From Candidatus Anammoxibacter sp. (lineage in GTDB: Bacteria > Planctomycetota > Brocadiia > Brocadiales > Anammoxibacteraceae), in the NCBI GenBank assembly GCA_021777055.1, contig JAIQZO010000024.1:1-64000 (forward strand): 64,000 bases of DNA, given 5' to 3'. Within the stretch, counting starts at the first letter, position 1. Each line of letters starts with the position of its first letter. This document shows, one piece after another, positions 28,480-37,957 of this stretch. The position numbers and the translations under genes were made by a program. The notes beneath the pieces were generated by a model, which worked only from the letters and a program-made list of their open reading frames with translations, did no database searches and was not told the origin of the DNA.

Positions 28480-29955
28480 TTAAACACTTTTAAGTGTTCC
28501 TCTTTTACTTATCGAACAAATAGAGATTGTTACAAAGTTTAGAGCTAGCCCCCAAACACCAGCATGTATTCCAAATGGTTTTGACGGAATGGAAAGTCCC
28601 AAGTCACCACCGAATTTTAGGATAAGTGTAGAAGATAATCCAACTGTAATACCATACAATATCGCATTTTTTTGTAAGGATCTAATATGTACACCCAAAA
28701 AGATGGCAGGGGATATCTGGCACAATATCTCAAGCTTTAATTCAATAAGTTTCCAGATTGTTTGCGGGAGAAACGTAGCAAGGTAGGCCATCATCCCCAT
28801 TAGGGCCCAGGAAAATATCTTGCCAGTTCTGGTAAGGTGTTTCTGTGTTGCAGAAGGATGAATCTGGCGGTAAATATCCTGAGTAAATAGTGATGAAATT
28901 GCCAGAAGCGCTGAATCCACAGTAGACATAATAGCTGCCACTGCTGCCGATATAAACAAGACAATAAATATTTTTACACCTGGAAGGTGTTGTGCTAGGT
29001 CAGAAAGCAGGAGCATTGCAATCTGTTCGCTTTTCTGTTCACTAAGTCCTTGAAACCTTGTAATGCCAACTATTCCAACAACAAACATAAATAGTGTAGT
29101 TACAAGAGGCATAAATGCCATTATCTGAAATGATCTTTTCAATGTTTTCTTGTCCCTAGCCGCATATATACGCTGTATAGCTTGGGGATAAACAGAGACA
29201 CCAAAAAAGAAAATAATAATAGAACTAAACCAAAAACGCTTTTGCTCCCCATCAGGTGGTATCCAGAGGTGTGGAGAACCCTTCATTAATTCACCTGCAG
29301 AACCTGAAATACCTCCGTATTTATACTGAATCAATCCAAACAGAAATAGACACCCAACCAAAAGTAGTATACCTTGTATAACATCAGTCCAGGCAACACT
29401 TCGCATCCCACCCAAAGTCTCATAAACTATCATTATTAAAGATACGAATATTATCCCATTTGTAAAGGATACATAACCATTAGTGGATGTTTCAATAATA
29501 TAACCAATTGCCTTTAGGTTAGATAGAATGTAATTGCCTAACGCAACTATGCATACAACCGTTACTATCGTTGTAAGTATTCTCGAGCCAAAACGATTCT
29601 GTATATAATCACCAATTGTTATAAATTTGTGTTTCTTTGAAAGTTCATAAAGCCGAGGAGCAAAGATCAAATAAGCAGAGATAACAGCTATCATAAATGT
29701 GACACTGGAAATAAAATAAAACCCGTGTCTGTAAGCCTTTCCAGCAAAACCTATCATAGTATTGCCACTGTATTGTGTAGCATACAATGTAAGGAAGAGT
29801 ACAAAAAGGCCCATATTTCTACCACTTAGATAAAAATCTGCCATAGTATCTTCTTTACGGGCAAATCGTCCCACAAGGCCAACCAAAATCAAGGACAGCA
29901 GATAAACGCCCATAAAGATAATACCAGTAGTGTCAAGCAATACAGCTGCATCCAT
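28480..29955 (-). CDS. Sodium:solute symporter family transporter
   Basis: A 491-residue inner membrane symporter of the SSS family with about 13 helices. Family blocks are YLSGRNMGLFVLFLTLYATQ, a region GNTMIGFAGKAYRHG, the stretch ETLGGMRSVAWTDVIQG, and AAIMSTVDSALLAISSLF. The last of these is the sodium-binding helix region. The frame is open to a TTG at 29973, but AGGGGGATAAAG lies directly before the ATG at 29955, which I take as the start. The substrate cannot be read from the sequence. It is monocistronic. Confidence 0.92.
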   Translation of the reverse strand: MDAAVLLDTTGIIFMGVYLLSLILVGLVGRFARKEDTMADFYLSGRNMGLFVLFLTLYATQYSGNTMIGFAGKAYRHGFYFISSVTFMIAVISAYLIFAPRLYELSKKHKFITIGDYIQNRFGSRILTTIVTVVCIVALGNYILSNLKAIGYIIETSTNGYVSFTNGIIFVSLIMIVYETLGGMRSVAWTDVIQGILLLVGCLFLFGLIQYKYGGISGSAGELMKGSPHLWIPPDGEQKRFWFSSIIIFFFGVSVYPQAIQRIYAARDKKTLKRSFQIMAFMPLVTTLFMFVVGIVGITRFQGLSEQKSEQIAMLLLSDLAQHLPGVKIFIVLFISAAVAAIMSTVDSALLAISSLFTQDIYRQIHPSATQKHLTRTGKIFSWALMGMMAYLATFLPQTIWKLIELKLEILCQISPAIFLGVHIRSLQKNAILYGITVGLSSTLILKFGGDLGLSIPSKPFGIHAGVWGLALNFVTISICSISKRGTLKSV

Positions 29956-29973
29956 CTTTATCCCCCTTTTCAA

Positions 29974-30304
29974 TTCGGGTATTAGGAATGAAAAATCAAG
30001 AAATTACCTATCCTTTACGACAATTCAACAAATTCAAATGGAAAACATGAATCTATAAAGTATAATATATCAACATGAAAGGAAAAGAAAATTTAAAAAA
30101 AACAAAACTATCTTGAACCATCAAAATCTTTAGGTAAAATATTACGTGTATTCTTAATGGATATGAAGTTGATCTTCATAAGTTAATTCTGATCAATTCA
30201 ATTTTAATCGAATAAATTACTAATTTCAGTAGTGTCAACAAATCCGGCATAAAATATAAATTTATATAATTTTGTCGGTTATCACCTAATAAAGGAGAAA
30301 AATC
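29974..30304. other. Divergent intergenic region upstream of pgsA
   Basis: About 330 AT-rich bases between the symporter and pgsA, transcribed away from each other. The only assignable element is the ribosome site AAAGGAG at 30291-30297. No hairpin or repeat copy was recognised. Confidence 0.4.
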
Positions 30305-30871
30305 ATTACACTTACGCTTCCGAATAAAATAACAATAGTACGGTTAATACTTGCTATTATTTTTTTTGTGGTACTATCATTTCAATTGTTTTTTATTTCC
30401 CTTTGTATATTTGTTATCGCAGCATTATCTGACGTGTTGGATGGTTATCTGGCAAGAAAAAATAAGGAGGTAACGGACTTTGGCCGGATTGCAGACCCAT
30501 TTGTAGATAAAATAATGGTATGCGGAGCGCTCATTATATTCGTTCTATTCGCACAGGACATACTTAATCCATGGATGGTTGTATTAATAGTATCAAGAGA
30601 GTTTATGATAAATAGTTTAAGGGGGTTTGCCGAATCAAAAGGGGTAACTTTTCCAAGCGATGTATGGGGAAAAGTAAAAATGCTTTTGCAGTCTGCAACA
30701 GTTTGTGGACTTTTATTACTATTTACTTTTTTCAGCAACGTTGCAGAGTTTAAGTTTACTGTCTCTGTCTTGATCTGGATAACTATTATGATTACTGTTG
30801 TTTCTGGGGTTCTTTACTTAGCAAAGGCCAAAAAAGTTTTAATAGAAGGTTTGAGCGTAAATAAGACATAA
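30305..30871 (+). CDS. pgsA: CDP-diacylglycerol--glycerol-3-phosphate 3-phosphatidyltransferase
   Basis: An integral membrane enzyme that commits CDP-diacylglycerol to phosphatidylglycerol synthesis. The CDP-alcohol phosphotransferase motif is complete: DVLDGYLAR, then GRIADPFVDK. The first normal start in frame is GTG at 30368, but that would remove the conserved N-terminal block LPNKITIVRLILA. The frame upstream is open back to a TAA at 30290 and holds no ATG, GTG or TTG. A good ribosome site, AAAGGAG at 30291-30297, lies 7 bases before ATT at 30305. I therefore propose an ATT start (ATC at 30302 is the alternative), giving 188 residues, normal for PgsA. Confidence 0.88.
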   Translation: MTLTLPNKITIVRLILAIIFFVVLSFQLFFISLCIFVIAALSDVLDGYLARKNKEVTDFGRIADPFVDKIMVCGALIIFVLFAQDILNPWMVVLIVSREFMINSLRGFAESKGVTFPSDVWGKVKMLLQSATVCGLLLLFTFFSNVAEFKFTVSVLIWITIMITVVSGVLYLAKAKKVLIEGLSVNKT

Positions 30872-30883
30872 TCCATTTACAAT

Positions 30884-31945
30884 TTACAATGTGTAACTAG
30901 GGATAGCTTCTAATGAAAGGGCAGCAAAATCATTCCTAACGAATTTATGATATGCCAGTCCGGCAATCATTGCCGCATTATCCGTACAAAGCACAGGGGT
31001 AGGATAATAAAGGGGCACTGCCATCTCTTCAACTTTCTCTTTTAACTTGGCCTGTAACCTTGAATTCCTGGCAACCCCGCCACCAATAACGATACCTTCG
31101 GAACTTCTCTTATTACCAGTACAACTGTTTAGCTTAAATGCTGATATGGTTTTATCAACAAGGACATCTATTACTGCCTCTTGGAAACTTGCAGCAATAT
31201 CAGCAATCTCTTTTTCACTCTTAACATTTGTATCTAATCCCGTACAACCTTTATTCTTTACAAACCCAGTGACACCGTAACAATGATATAAAACCGCTGT
31301 TTTTAAGCCGCTAAAACTAAAATCCAGAGAACCTTTTGATAAATAGGACCTGGGAAATCTAACCGCATTCCTATCTCCATCTTTTGAGATAGAATCAATT
31401 TTAGGACCACCAGGATACCCTAATCCAAGAATCTTTGCTACCTTGTCAAATGCCTCACCTGCCGCATCATCCAATGTGCCACCTAATAATGAATACGTTA
31501 ATTCATCCTCAATAAAAAAGAGACTTGTGTGGCCACCAGACACAATAAGCCCTGTTAGTGGATAGGAAACCTTTTTATTACACAGGTTTACAGAATAAAG
31601 ATGGGCATGGATGTGTGAAATCGCGATTAATGGTATGTCCCATGACATTGCAAGGCTTTTTGCCGCAGTTAACCCTATTAGTATAGCACCAACTAACCCA
31701 GGAGAATTTGCAACCGCTATAGCACTAATATCAGAAAAGCTTATGCCCGCCGAACTAACAGCCCTATCAATAACGGTTATAATAGATTCCATATGTGCAC
31801 GACAGGCAATTTCAGGCACAACCCCACCAAATTCAGAATGTAGCGTCTCTTGAGAGGCTATAATATTTGAAAGGATTTTGTATCCGTCCTCAACAACAGC
31901 AACAGACGTTTCGTCACATGTAGTTTCAATACCTAATATCAGCAC
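30884..31945 (-). CDS. tsaD: tRNA N6-adenosine threonylcarbamoyltransferase
   Basis: A 353-residue universal enzyme that transfers the threonylcarbamoyl group to A37 of ANN-decoding tRNAs, with TsaB and TsaE. The start ILGIETTCDETSVAVVEDG, the metal-binding HIHAHLYS, LIVSGGHTSLF and the C-terminal TDNAAMIAGLAYHKF are all family signatures. The start codon is GTG. It converges with pgsA, with only 12 bases between the stops. Cytoplasmic; expected to be essential. Confidence 0.97.
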   Translation of the reverse strand: MLILGIETTCDETSVAVVEDGYKILSNIIASQETLHSEFGGVVPEIACRAHMESIITVIDRAVSSAGISFSDISAIAVANSPGLVGAILIGLTAAKSLAMSWDIPLIAISHIHAHLYSVNLCNKKVSYPLTGLIVSGGHTSLFFIEDELTYSLLGGTLDDAAGEAFDKVAKILGLGYPGGPKIDSISKDGDRNAVRFPRSYLSKGSLDFSFSGLKTAVLYHCYGVTGFVKNKGCTGLDTNVKSEKEIADIAASFQEAVIDVLVDKTISAFKLNSCTGNKRSSEGIVIGGGVARNSRLQAKLKEKVEEMAVPLYYPTPVLCTDNAAMIAGLAYHKFVRNDFAALSLEAIPSYTL

Positions 31946-32277
31946 GTCAAAACTTCTCTTTCTATATAAGCTATAGTCAGAACCATACTTATAATCAACA
32001 ACGTTTTCTTCATTTTATTTTTTCGGTATATTTGTAAATAGATGGACTTATATCGTACATCAAAACGATAGTGATATAGGTTTTAGTTAGATTTGGATCT
32101 TATAATTGAATACTTTCGCAGGATATATCTTTAAGGACATTGAGTAAAGTACGATTAAAGAATATGCAAATATCGCCCATGTATGATTCGCTAAATTTCA
32201 CATTCCCAATCACTTTGCGTATATAATCCATTATCCCCAAACATCATTAACTGTTTCTTGTAAACGGTTTACCTAAT

Positions 32278-32306
32278 TTGCATTTTTGTAATTTATGTGA
32301 TAATAT
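32278..32306 (+). promoter_or_regulatory. Strong sigma-70-like promoter
   Basis: TTGCAT (32278-32283) and TAATAT (32301-32306) are separated by exactly 17 bases, close to the sigma-70 consensus. The predicted start of transcription is near 32313, on the plus strand, in a region with no plus-strand gene. It points at the candidate transcript ending at 32555. Confidence 0.5.
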
Positions 32307-32312
32307 TATAAT

Positions 32313-32555
32313 AGAGCAAGAAAAAAGCTTGATGTTTGTTAAAGAAGTAACTCCCAAAGAGACGGAGATTGACAAGTTTGTAAAAAACGTTTTGTTTTAA
32401 AGAAAGTTTTAAGTTAGCGTATTGATATGGAGATTAGTCCCCATAAAAAGAGTTCGATAAACTCTTCCGCCAATTTCCGTTTCTTTTCATTTTTTTTATT
32501 GTACTTTTTTTCTTTTAGCCGTAAAAAGGGCAAAACTCTTTACGGCTTTTCTTTT
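32313..32555 (+). ncRNA. Candidate small RNA or small-peptide transcript
   Basis: About 240 bases bounded on the left by a well-formed promoter and on the right by a clear plus-strand terminator, with no known gene on that strand. Inside are a 22-codon frame (32332-32400) with a weak ribosome site and a hairpin AAGAGTT-cgata-AACTCTT at 32448-32466, followed by a T-rich run. The sequence does not match 6S, tmRNA, RNase P or SRP RNA as far as I can see. It may be a regulatory RNA, a leader-type peptide, or both. Confidence 0.4.
32517..32555 (+). terminator. Rho-independent terminator
   Basis: A perfect 9-base stem, AGCCGTAAA (32517-32525) and TTTACGGCT (32539-32547), followed by TTTCTTTT. The T-run is on the plus strand only; read on the minus strand the stem is followed by A residues, so it cannot serve the pheA gene that ends at 32585. 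It therefore implies a plus-strand transcript. Confidence 0.75.
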
Positions 32556-32584
32556 GTGTATTCAGTTTGCCAACTAACGTCAAA

Positions 32585-33526
32585 TTAGTTATTACACCTT
32601 TCGCGCCATTTACTACCTGTTATATCACAAAGATCAGCCTCAGGATAATAACCCAGAACACTAACCGCCACATCACCATTATACGTAAGAGCCGTCTCCT
32701 TAAGCCTCTCAACCACATCCTTGCAAACGTCTATTTTACCTGTAAAGTCCAGATAAAACAGGAAATCCCAAACCCCGGTCTCCCCCTGCCTGGCAAACTT
32801 ACGCCAGGGCGTTTTTGTACCCATTAACGGTCTTGTCTCTAAACGCACAATATCGAGTCCGCGAGAGGCAAAAAGGCTAAGAGTTTTGTGTAACGCTCCC
32901 GGTTCATTTTGTACACAAAATATAACGGAAGCCTTTACATTATTTGATGGCTCTTCTCCATTTTTTGTTATGACCAAGAACCTTGTATAATTTTCTTCGT
33001 GATCCTGAGTATTCTTTGCAAGAATTTCCATATCCAGATCATAAGCTGCCTGTACACTTGCAATTGCACCAACATCCTTAAATCCACCATCCTTTATCTG
33101 TGCAATTACTCCAGCAGTATCATAATCCTGCTGAGCCTTAATGTTCCGTTCACTTAGAAAATTTTTGCACTGGGCCAAAGCTTGTGGATGTGAACGTACC
33201 ATCTTTACATCCTCAATCTTTACACCCTTATTGACAATCAAATTATGTCTGATCCTTACCTTCAACTCATTGATGATAACAAATCCAGACTTTACCGAAA
33301 ATTCGAGCAGCAGGTCGTAATAGTCGTACACACTACCACCTGTAGAATTCTCAATAGGAGCCACAATGTAATCTGCTCTGCCAGATTCAACGGCCTCAAA
33401 CATCTCCCTGTATTTTTCACATGGAAGAAGATTTATATCTCTATCTTTAAAAAACGTTACAGATGCAAGTTCACTAAAAGCACCCATTGCACCCTGAAAC
33501 GCAACTGTAGGTTCAAAATTATCCAA
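32585..33526 (-). CDS. pheA: Prephenate dehydratase
   Basis: A 313-residue enzyme converting prephenate to phenylpyruvate in phenylalanine synthesis. The catalytic domain begins VAFQGAMGAFSELAS and contains VAPIENSTGGSVYD and, near residue 180, NYTRFLVI, where the Thr-Arg-Phe motif is catalytic. A C-terminal ACT domain for phenylalanine feedback begins at about residue 200 (NEPGALHKTLSLFASRGLDI, then RLETRP in place of the usual ESRP). No chorismate mutase domain is fused. The only in-frame start is TTG at 33526; no ATG or GTG lies upstream. It is a single gene followed by a plus-strand terminator that does not serve it. Confidence 0.95.
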   Translation of the reverse strand: MDNFEPTVAFQGAMGAFSELASVTFFKDRDINLLPCEKYREMFEAVESGRADYIVAPIENSTGGSVYDYYDLLLEFSVKSGFVIINELKVRIRHNLIVNKGVKIEDVKMVRSHPQALAQCKNFLSERNIKAQQDYDTAGVIAQIKDGGFKDVGAIASVQAAYDLDMEILAKNTQDHEENYTRFLVITKNGEEPSNNVKASVIFCVQNEPGALHKTLSLFASRGLDIVRLETRPLMGTKTPWRKFARQGETGVWDFLFYLDFTGKIDVCKDVVERLKETALTYNGDVAVSVLGYYPEADLCDITGSKWRERCNN

Positions 33527-33769
33527 TTCGTTTGCCTGTATAAAATGGTTTAACTGTAAAACAAAGTATCAATTTGAAGCGGACTTTAAATAATGAAATG
33601 AGATAACAGAAGGTGTGATTTTTATAAAAGACGTTATTCTTCGAACAGGTGTAAACCTAAAACGATGTAGAACAATTAAATTAAACTCATGCACATATGA
33701 AGTTAGAAAGACAGCACATAGGTAACAATTTATTTACTTGATCATAATCTTTCACAATTACTAGAGAAA

Positions 33770-33804
33770 AATCCTCCTTTGTCTTTTCCAGACAAAGGAG
33801 GATT
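33770..33804 (-). terminator. Terminator of the rubrerythrin gene
   Basis: A perfect 15-base stem, AATCCTCCTTTGTCT (33770-33784) and AGACAAAGGAGGATT (33790-33804), with a 5-base loop. On the minus strand it lies just after the rubrerythrin stop and is followed by a run of T residues, so it is a classical rho-independent terminator for that gene. Confidence 0.85.
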
Positions 33805-33818
33805 AATACTTTCCCCGT

Positions 33819-34256
33819 TTATTTACCGAAATACCGTTTTAAAAGGCCTTCAAAAGCTGCCCCATGGCGAGCTTCATCTTTGCACATCTCATGAACTGTA
33901 TCATGTATTGCGTCATAATCCAACTGTTTTGCCTTTGTAGCAATGGCCTTTTTACCTTTATTAGCACCAAATTCAGCCGCAACCCTTGCCTTTAGATTCT
34001 CTTCTGTGCTAGGCTTTACAACAACACCAAGCAACTCAGCAAACTTTGCAGCATGCTCTGCTTCCTCAAAAGCAATAGTTTTGTATACCTCTCCAACTTC
34101 GGGGTAACCTTCAAGAAAAGCTTGTCTGCTCATAGCCAGATACATTCCAACTTCTGTACACTCGCCATTAAAATTATCCTGTAACCCCTTCTTTACTTCG
34201 GGGTCTACATCCTTAGCAATACCAATTACATGTTCATCTACTGATTTAGGGTTCAT
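33819..34256 (-). CDS. Rubrerythrin-like ferritin-family protein
   Basis: A 145-residue di-iron four-helix protein without the C-terminal rubredoxin domain of full rubrerythrins. Iron ligands are visible in [24 protein letters not shown] and [20 protein letters not shown]. Such proteins reduce hydrogen peroxide and protect anaerobes from oxygen. AAGGAGGAG gives an excellent ribosome site, and a strong terminator follows, so it is probably a well-expressed single gene. The electron donor must be another protein, not seen nearby. Confidence 0.93.
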   Translation of the reverse strand: MNPKSVDEHVIGIAKDVDPEVKKGLQDNFNGECTEVGMYLAMSRQAFLEGYPEVGEVYKTIAFEEAEHAAKFAELLGVVVKPSTEENLKARVAAEFGANKGKKAIATKAKQLDYDAIHDTVHEMCKDEARHGAAFEGLLKRYFGK

Positions 34257-34336
34257 ACACTCCTCCTTATTTTCTACAAAAAAAAAATCACAAAAACCAT
34301 TTATTTAATTAACGGATTTTACCATTTACACTAAAA

Positions 34337-35278
34337 TTATTCCATCATTTTAATAGTTGCAGCACCGCGTAATGTATCTATAAATTTCTCAATTTCTTTA
34401 TTACTACGCTGCATTTTCAAATTTTCCCTAATGGATTCCTTTATCTCGTCAAATTCATAACTTCTGGCTGCCGTTTTTTCTTCCACTTTAATAATGTGAT
34501 AGCCAAATTGGGTCTCAACTATATCACTAATGTCATTTGGTTTCAATGCAAAGGCCGCTTCTTCAAAAGAAGGAACCATACGCCCACGACCAAAAGAACC
34601 CAGATCCCCTCCATTTGGTCCTGACGGGCCATCTGAATACTTCTTTGCCAGTTCACTAAACTCTGTTTTACCAGCTTTTGCCTCAGCCAAAACCTCTTTG
34701 GCCTTTTTCATCTGTTTATCTTTCTCTTCCTGTGAAGCAGCAGCCTCTACTTTAAACAGTATGTGCCTGGCCTTTACCTTTTCCGGATCTTTTAGTTCAT
34801 CTTTTCTCTGATTAAAGAAATCTACAATTTCATTGTCTGCGATAGATATCTTTGTAATGATTTCACTTTCAATAACCTTGTTTATCATCATGTCGCCTTT
34901 TACAAGCTCTTTCAGTTTATCAGCAGACAGCTCAATCCCACTATACTGTTGACTTGAAATGCCTTTTTCCACATCCGCATCTGAAACTGTCACCTTTGCT
35001 GCTTTTGCCTTATCAAGGAGCAAAACCCTCGAAATCATATGTTCTGTCCACTGCTTACGAACAGCACTTTCCATTTCAGGTGTTACCGTTTGTCCCATAG
35101 ATTTTGCACGTGCTAATACCGGTTTTACAAACACCTCAATATCGTCCTTCGTAATTTTCTGCGAATTAACCGTGGCCAATACGTTAGATCCATTACCGCC
35201 ATCAGCCATAACCAGATCAGTAAATGCAAAACATGCGAAAGACATAAAAACACTAACAAATAATTGCCACTTTTTCAT
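34337..35278 (-). CDS. Exported parvulin-type peptidyl-prolyl isomerase
   Basis: A secreted or periplasmic chaperone of the SurA/PrsA type. A signal peptide ([19 protein letters not shown]) is followed by a helical chaperone domain and a parvulin domain from about residue 170 that begins [10 protein letters not shown] and contains [18 protein letters not shown] and [10 protein letters not shown]. The frame is open to 35302, but AAAGGAG lies 5 bases before the ATG at 35278, which also gives a normal signal peptide. It assists folding of exported proteins. It stands alone, 80 bases upstream of the rubrerythrin gene on the same strand. Confidence 0.93.
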   Translation of the reverse strand: MKKWQLFVSVFMSFACFAFTDLVMADGGNGSNVLATVNSQKITKDDIEVFVKPVLARAKSMGQTVTPEMESAVRKQWTEHMISRVLLLDKAKAAKVTVSDADVEKGISSQQYSGIELSADKLKELVKGDMMINKVIESEIITKISIADNEIVDFFNQRKDELKDPEKVKARHILFKVEAAASQEEKDKQMKKAKEVLAEAKAGKTEFSELAKKYSDGPSGPNGGDLGSFGRGRMVPSFEEAAFALKPNDISDIVETQFGYHIIKVEEKTAARSYEFDEIKESIRENLKMQRSNKEIEKFIDTLRGAATIKMME

Positions 35279-35546
35279 AAAAACTCCTTTGCCTACCTTC
35301 ATAATAAAATAAAATTATTTAAATTTAGCTCAAATACGGCAATCACGTTGCAAAAAACCCATGAAACCATACTAACAATATAATAAAAAATATTAAAATA
35401 AAACATTAACAATTGCAACCTTTTTTTAGTTAAAGATTTTGTTTAATAATAGAATAAATGGTATACTTACCACCCACTATGATTTGACTACAATATTAAC
35501 CTGTAATAATCAGGCAATAAAACATCATTAACAAGGAGAAAAAGGG

Positions 35547-35984
35547 ATGGCAACAACTAAAATTGGAGATAAGGTAAAGATTAATTATATTGGCACTTTT
35601 GAAGACGACACTATTTTTAACTCATCATTCCATGAAAAACCACTCGAAATTACTATTGGAGCTGGATCTGTAATACCAGGATTTGACGAAGCCTTGGTTG
35701 GAATGGAAGTGAACGGTAAAAAAAACGTTATTATAGAACCAGAAAAGGCATACGGCGAACACAAAAAAGAGCTTGTGCTTGAAATTGACCGAAGTATCAT
35801 CCCTGAAGATATAACCCCCGAACTTAGAACAATCTTACCGTTGCGTGTAAGCGAAGATAAGATCCTCAATGTCGCAATAACTAATATAGAAGGAGATAAA
35901 ATTACTGTTGACGGTAATCACCCTCTAGCTGGAAAGCGATTAGTTTTTGATATTATACTATTGGAAATTGTAGAATCATCATGA
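35547..35984 (+). CDS. FKBP-type peptidyl-prolyl isomerase (SlyD-like)
   Basis: A cytoplasmic isomerase of 145 residues. KIGDKVKINYIGTFEDDTIF opens the FKBP fold, and PLEITIGAGSVIPGFDEALV and VIIEPEKAYGEHKKE mark the SlyD type, in which an insert-in-flap chaperone domain (about residues 75-125) is placed inside the FKBP domain. The metal-binding histidine tail of E. coli SlyD is absent. AAGGAG precedes the ATG. It folds prolyl-rich client proteins. No operon partner is visible. Confidence 0.93.
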   Translation: MATTKIGDKVKINYIGTFEDDTIFNSSFHEKPLEITIGAGSVIPGFDEALVGMEVNGKKNVIIEPEKAYGEHKKELVLEIDRSIIPEDITPELRTILPLRVSEDKILNVAITNIEGDKITVDGNHPLAGKRLVFDIILLEIVESS

Positions 35985-36098
35985 GAATGGTAGAAATAAA
36001 ATCGTTATTGTTCAGTAAATAGTTAATAAACCCATAAAAGCAGGAGGAGCAAAAAATATATTCCATGTTTACATCGCAATCACGTCCAGTTGTCTTGT

Positions 36099-36842
36099 CT
36101 AGAAGAAATGCTTTACACCTATAATAATCAAAATCGCCCCGACAATTCGGCCAAACAATATCTCTGAAATCTTGAAAAATATCCTATTACCTATGAATAT
36201 TCCTAAAAACAACCCAGGGACAGCAAACGCGACATACTTCATAACCTGTAAGTCCACTATCCCTAGAAGAGAGTACATCCCTGACCTTGCAACCGCAGCC
36301 ACCACAAAAACAGGTACTAATACCTGCCTAAAGGCACGTTTAGTAAATTGACGCCCAAAATTCCATATTATGGGGGGACCGCTTATTCCAAACATACCTC
36401 CACAAAAACCACCCAAAAAGGTAAAACCTGTATCCCCCCTTGTGCATCTCTTAGGCAAATTACATCTTAACTTTCCCTCGTCTACATTAGTACGGCCAAA
36501 GAGAAACCAGATGCCAATAACAATAATCGCAATACTTAAAATGAAATGAAAACCTTCAGGCGAAACGATTTTTATCAAAAAAGCACCTGCCACCGTTCCT
36601 ATAACTATTGCAACTGCAAGTGGTAACCAATATCGATACGACCCATCTTCCCAGTCCACTTTTAAAAGCACTATACCTGCAATAATATCCAGTATTGCGC
36701 TTGTAGCAACAATAGAATACGCTGGAAGAAAAAGAGACCCAAATGATATGAGCACAATAGCAGGGCCAAAACCTGTCATTGCCTTTAACAGATAAGCCAA
36801 AAAAGCAATTAACGGTATTAATATATATTCAAAACCTGTCAA
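36099..36842 (-). CDS. TauE/SafE-family membrane transporter
   Basis: An inner membrane protein of 247 residues with about eight hydrophobic helices, in the sulfite/organosulfonate exporter family. Two half-repeats are visible: LLKAMTGFGPAIVLISFGSL near the start and GGFCGGMFGISGPPIIWNF in the second half, both typical of the family. The start is TTG at 36842 with no strong ribosome site. The substrate is uncertain; sulfite or a related anion is a family-based guess. It is a single gene, convergent with the FKBP gene. Confidence 0.88.
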   Translation of the reverse strand: MTGFEYILIPLIAFLAYLLKAMTGFGPAIVLISFGSLFLPAYSIVATSAILDIIAGIVLLKVDWEDGSYRYWLPLAVAIVIGTVAGAFLIKIVSPEGFHFILSIAIIVIGIWFLFGRTNVDEGKLRCNLPKRCTRGDTGFTFLGGFCGGMFGISGPPIIWNFGRQFTKRAFRQVLVPVFVVAAVARSGMYSLLGIVDLQVMKYVAFAVPGLFLGIFIGNRIFFKISEILFGRIVGAILIIIGVKHFF

Positions 36843-36864
36843 TTAAATAGCCCCTAAAAAATAT

Positions 36865-36912
36865 GATTACTCTGATTAAGACAGATTACACTGATTTGCA
36901 TCAGAGCAATTA
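36865..36912. repeat. Imperfect GATTAC-type inverted repeat
   Basis: GATTACTCTGAT (36865-36876) and ATCAGAGCAATTA (starting at 36900) can pair imperfectly around a 23-base loop. The arms resemble the perfect hairpin at 62865-62903 (GATTACGCTGATA / TATCAGCGTAATC). It lies just upstream of the TauE/SafE gene. It may be a decayed copy of the same element. Confidence 0.35.
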
Positions 36913-36980
36913 TATTTTACCTATTACTCGTTCCAATCTTACTTATAACAGTCTAAAATAATAATTTCTATACTATTAAA

Positions 36981-37592
36981 TTACTTGCTGGCAATACCTT
37001 TGTACATATATGAGCAAAAACTAGGACCATTCATATAGAAGTTGTTCATCACATCAATATGAAACCCCGCCTCATTTATTAGTTTATCTATCTCTCTATT
37101 TAGCTGACAACCCCCGGCAATAACCTTTTGTAGCGGATTAAGCCGATGCTGCCATTTTGCGACATCAACATCCGGGGAAACTCCATGCTCAATAAAATAT
37201 AACCTTCCATTACTTTTCAAGACACGCCACAACTCGCCTAACGCATTGGAAACACCCGGAATTGTACAAAGAGTCCACGTACTCAGAACCACATCTACAG
37301 ACTCACTTGCAAGGGGGATATCTTCACCATCTAATCCGACAAACTCCACCGGGACACTGCAATTATTAATCCTTTTGGCCGCAACCTTACGGCCAAACAG
37401 AGATGGATCAACAGCGTACACCTTTTTCACTCTATCCGGATAATATGGAAGATTAAGCCCTGTACCAAAACCAACTTCCAGGACAATTCCCCTTAATTCC
37501 TTTGTAACCAACTTACGTTGCATAAGGAATATTCTTCTCCCTAATACCCAGTTAGTACATAAAGGAAGTATATAATCATTATAAATACCCAT
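36981..37592 (-). CDS. Class I SAM-dependent methyltransferase
   Basis: A 203-residue methyltransferase. Motif I is LEVGFGTGLNLPYYP, the acidic residue after strand 2 is in YAVDPS, and motif post-I and IV regions appear as VDVVLSTWTLCTIP and LKSNGRLYFIEHG. The last two resemble phospholipid N-methyltransferases and UbiE-like enzymes, and the hydrophobic C-terminal end fits a lipid or quinone substrate, but this is inference. The gene is alone on the minus strand with a repeat copy just upstream. Confidence 0.85.
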   Translation of the reverse strand: MGIYNDYILPLCTNWVLGRRIFLMQRKLVTKELRGIVLEVGFGTGLNLPYYPDRVKKVYAVDPSLFGRKVAAKRINNCSVPVEFVGLDGEDIPLASESVDVVLSTWTLCTIPGVSNALGELWRVLKSNGRLYFIEHGVSPDVDVAKWQHRLNPLQKVIAGGCQLNREIDKLINEAGFHIDVMNNFYMNGPSFCSYMYKGIASK

Positions 37593-37649
37593 GAATATAA
37601 ACCTAAAAAATGCAAATGATGTGCACTTTCAAACACATCAATGACATCA

Positions 37650-37911
37650 TAATACAGCAGAGCCGCAACCAGAATACTAGATGCCGGATACTGGATACTG
37701 GGAAATTGTTAGATTTCTAGTTTCTTTGTCAAGAGGCCTCATGAAAAAGAGGCAAACTCGATTAAAGATATAACACTCTAAAGCAGCGGAATAAATTATC
37801 AAGCATCTAGCATCTAGTATCCAGTAACTATACCGTTACAAATAACTTAATAATGCACGGTAAAAAAATCTTTATAGAGTTATTAGAAGTTTTTATAAAG
37901 TAATATTGTAA
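37650..37911. repeat. Dispersed repeat family A, copy 2
   Basis: Closely matches copy 1 at 193-453 over its core: inverted ends ATACTAGATGC (37674-37684) and GCATCTAGTAT (37810-37820), then AATAACTTAATAATGCACGG. The right end contains a short tandem duplication (GCATCTA twice). The tail is more diverged (AAGTTTTTATAAAGTAATAT). It fills most of the gap between two minus-strand genes and its tail lies about 45 bases from the stop of the ferritin-like gene. Confidence 0.75.
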
Positions 37912-37957
37912 TGCATGTCACAACCACTTATATACGAGGCAACTTACTCTACACTAA

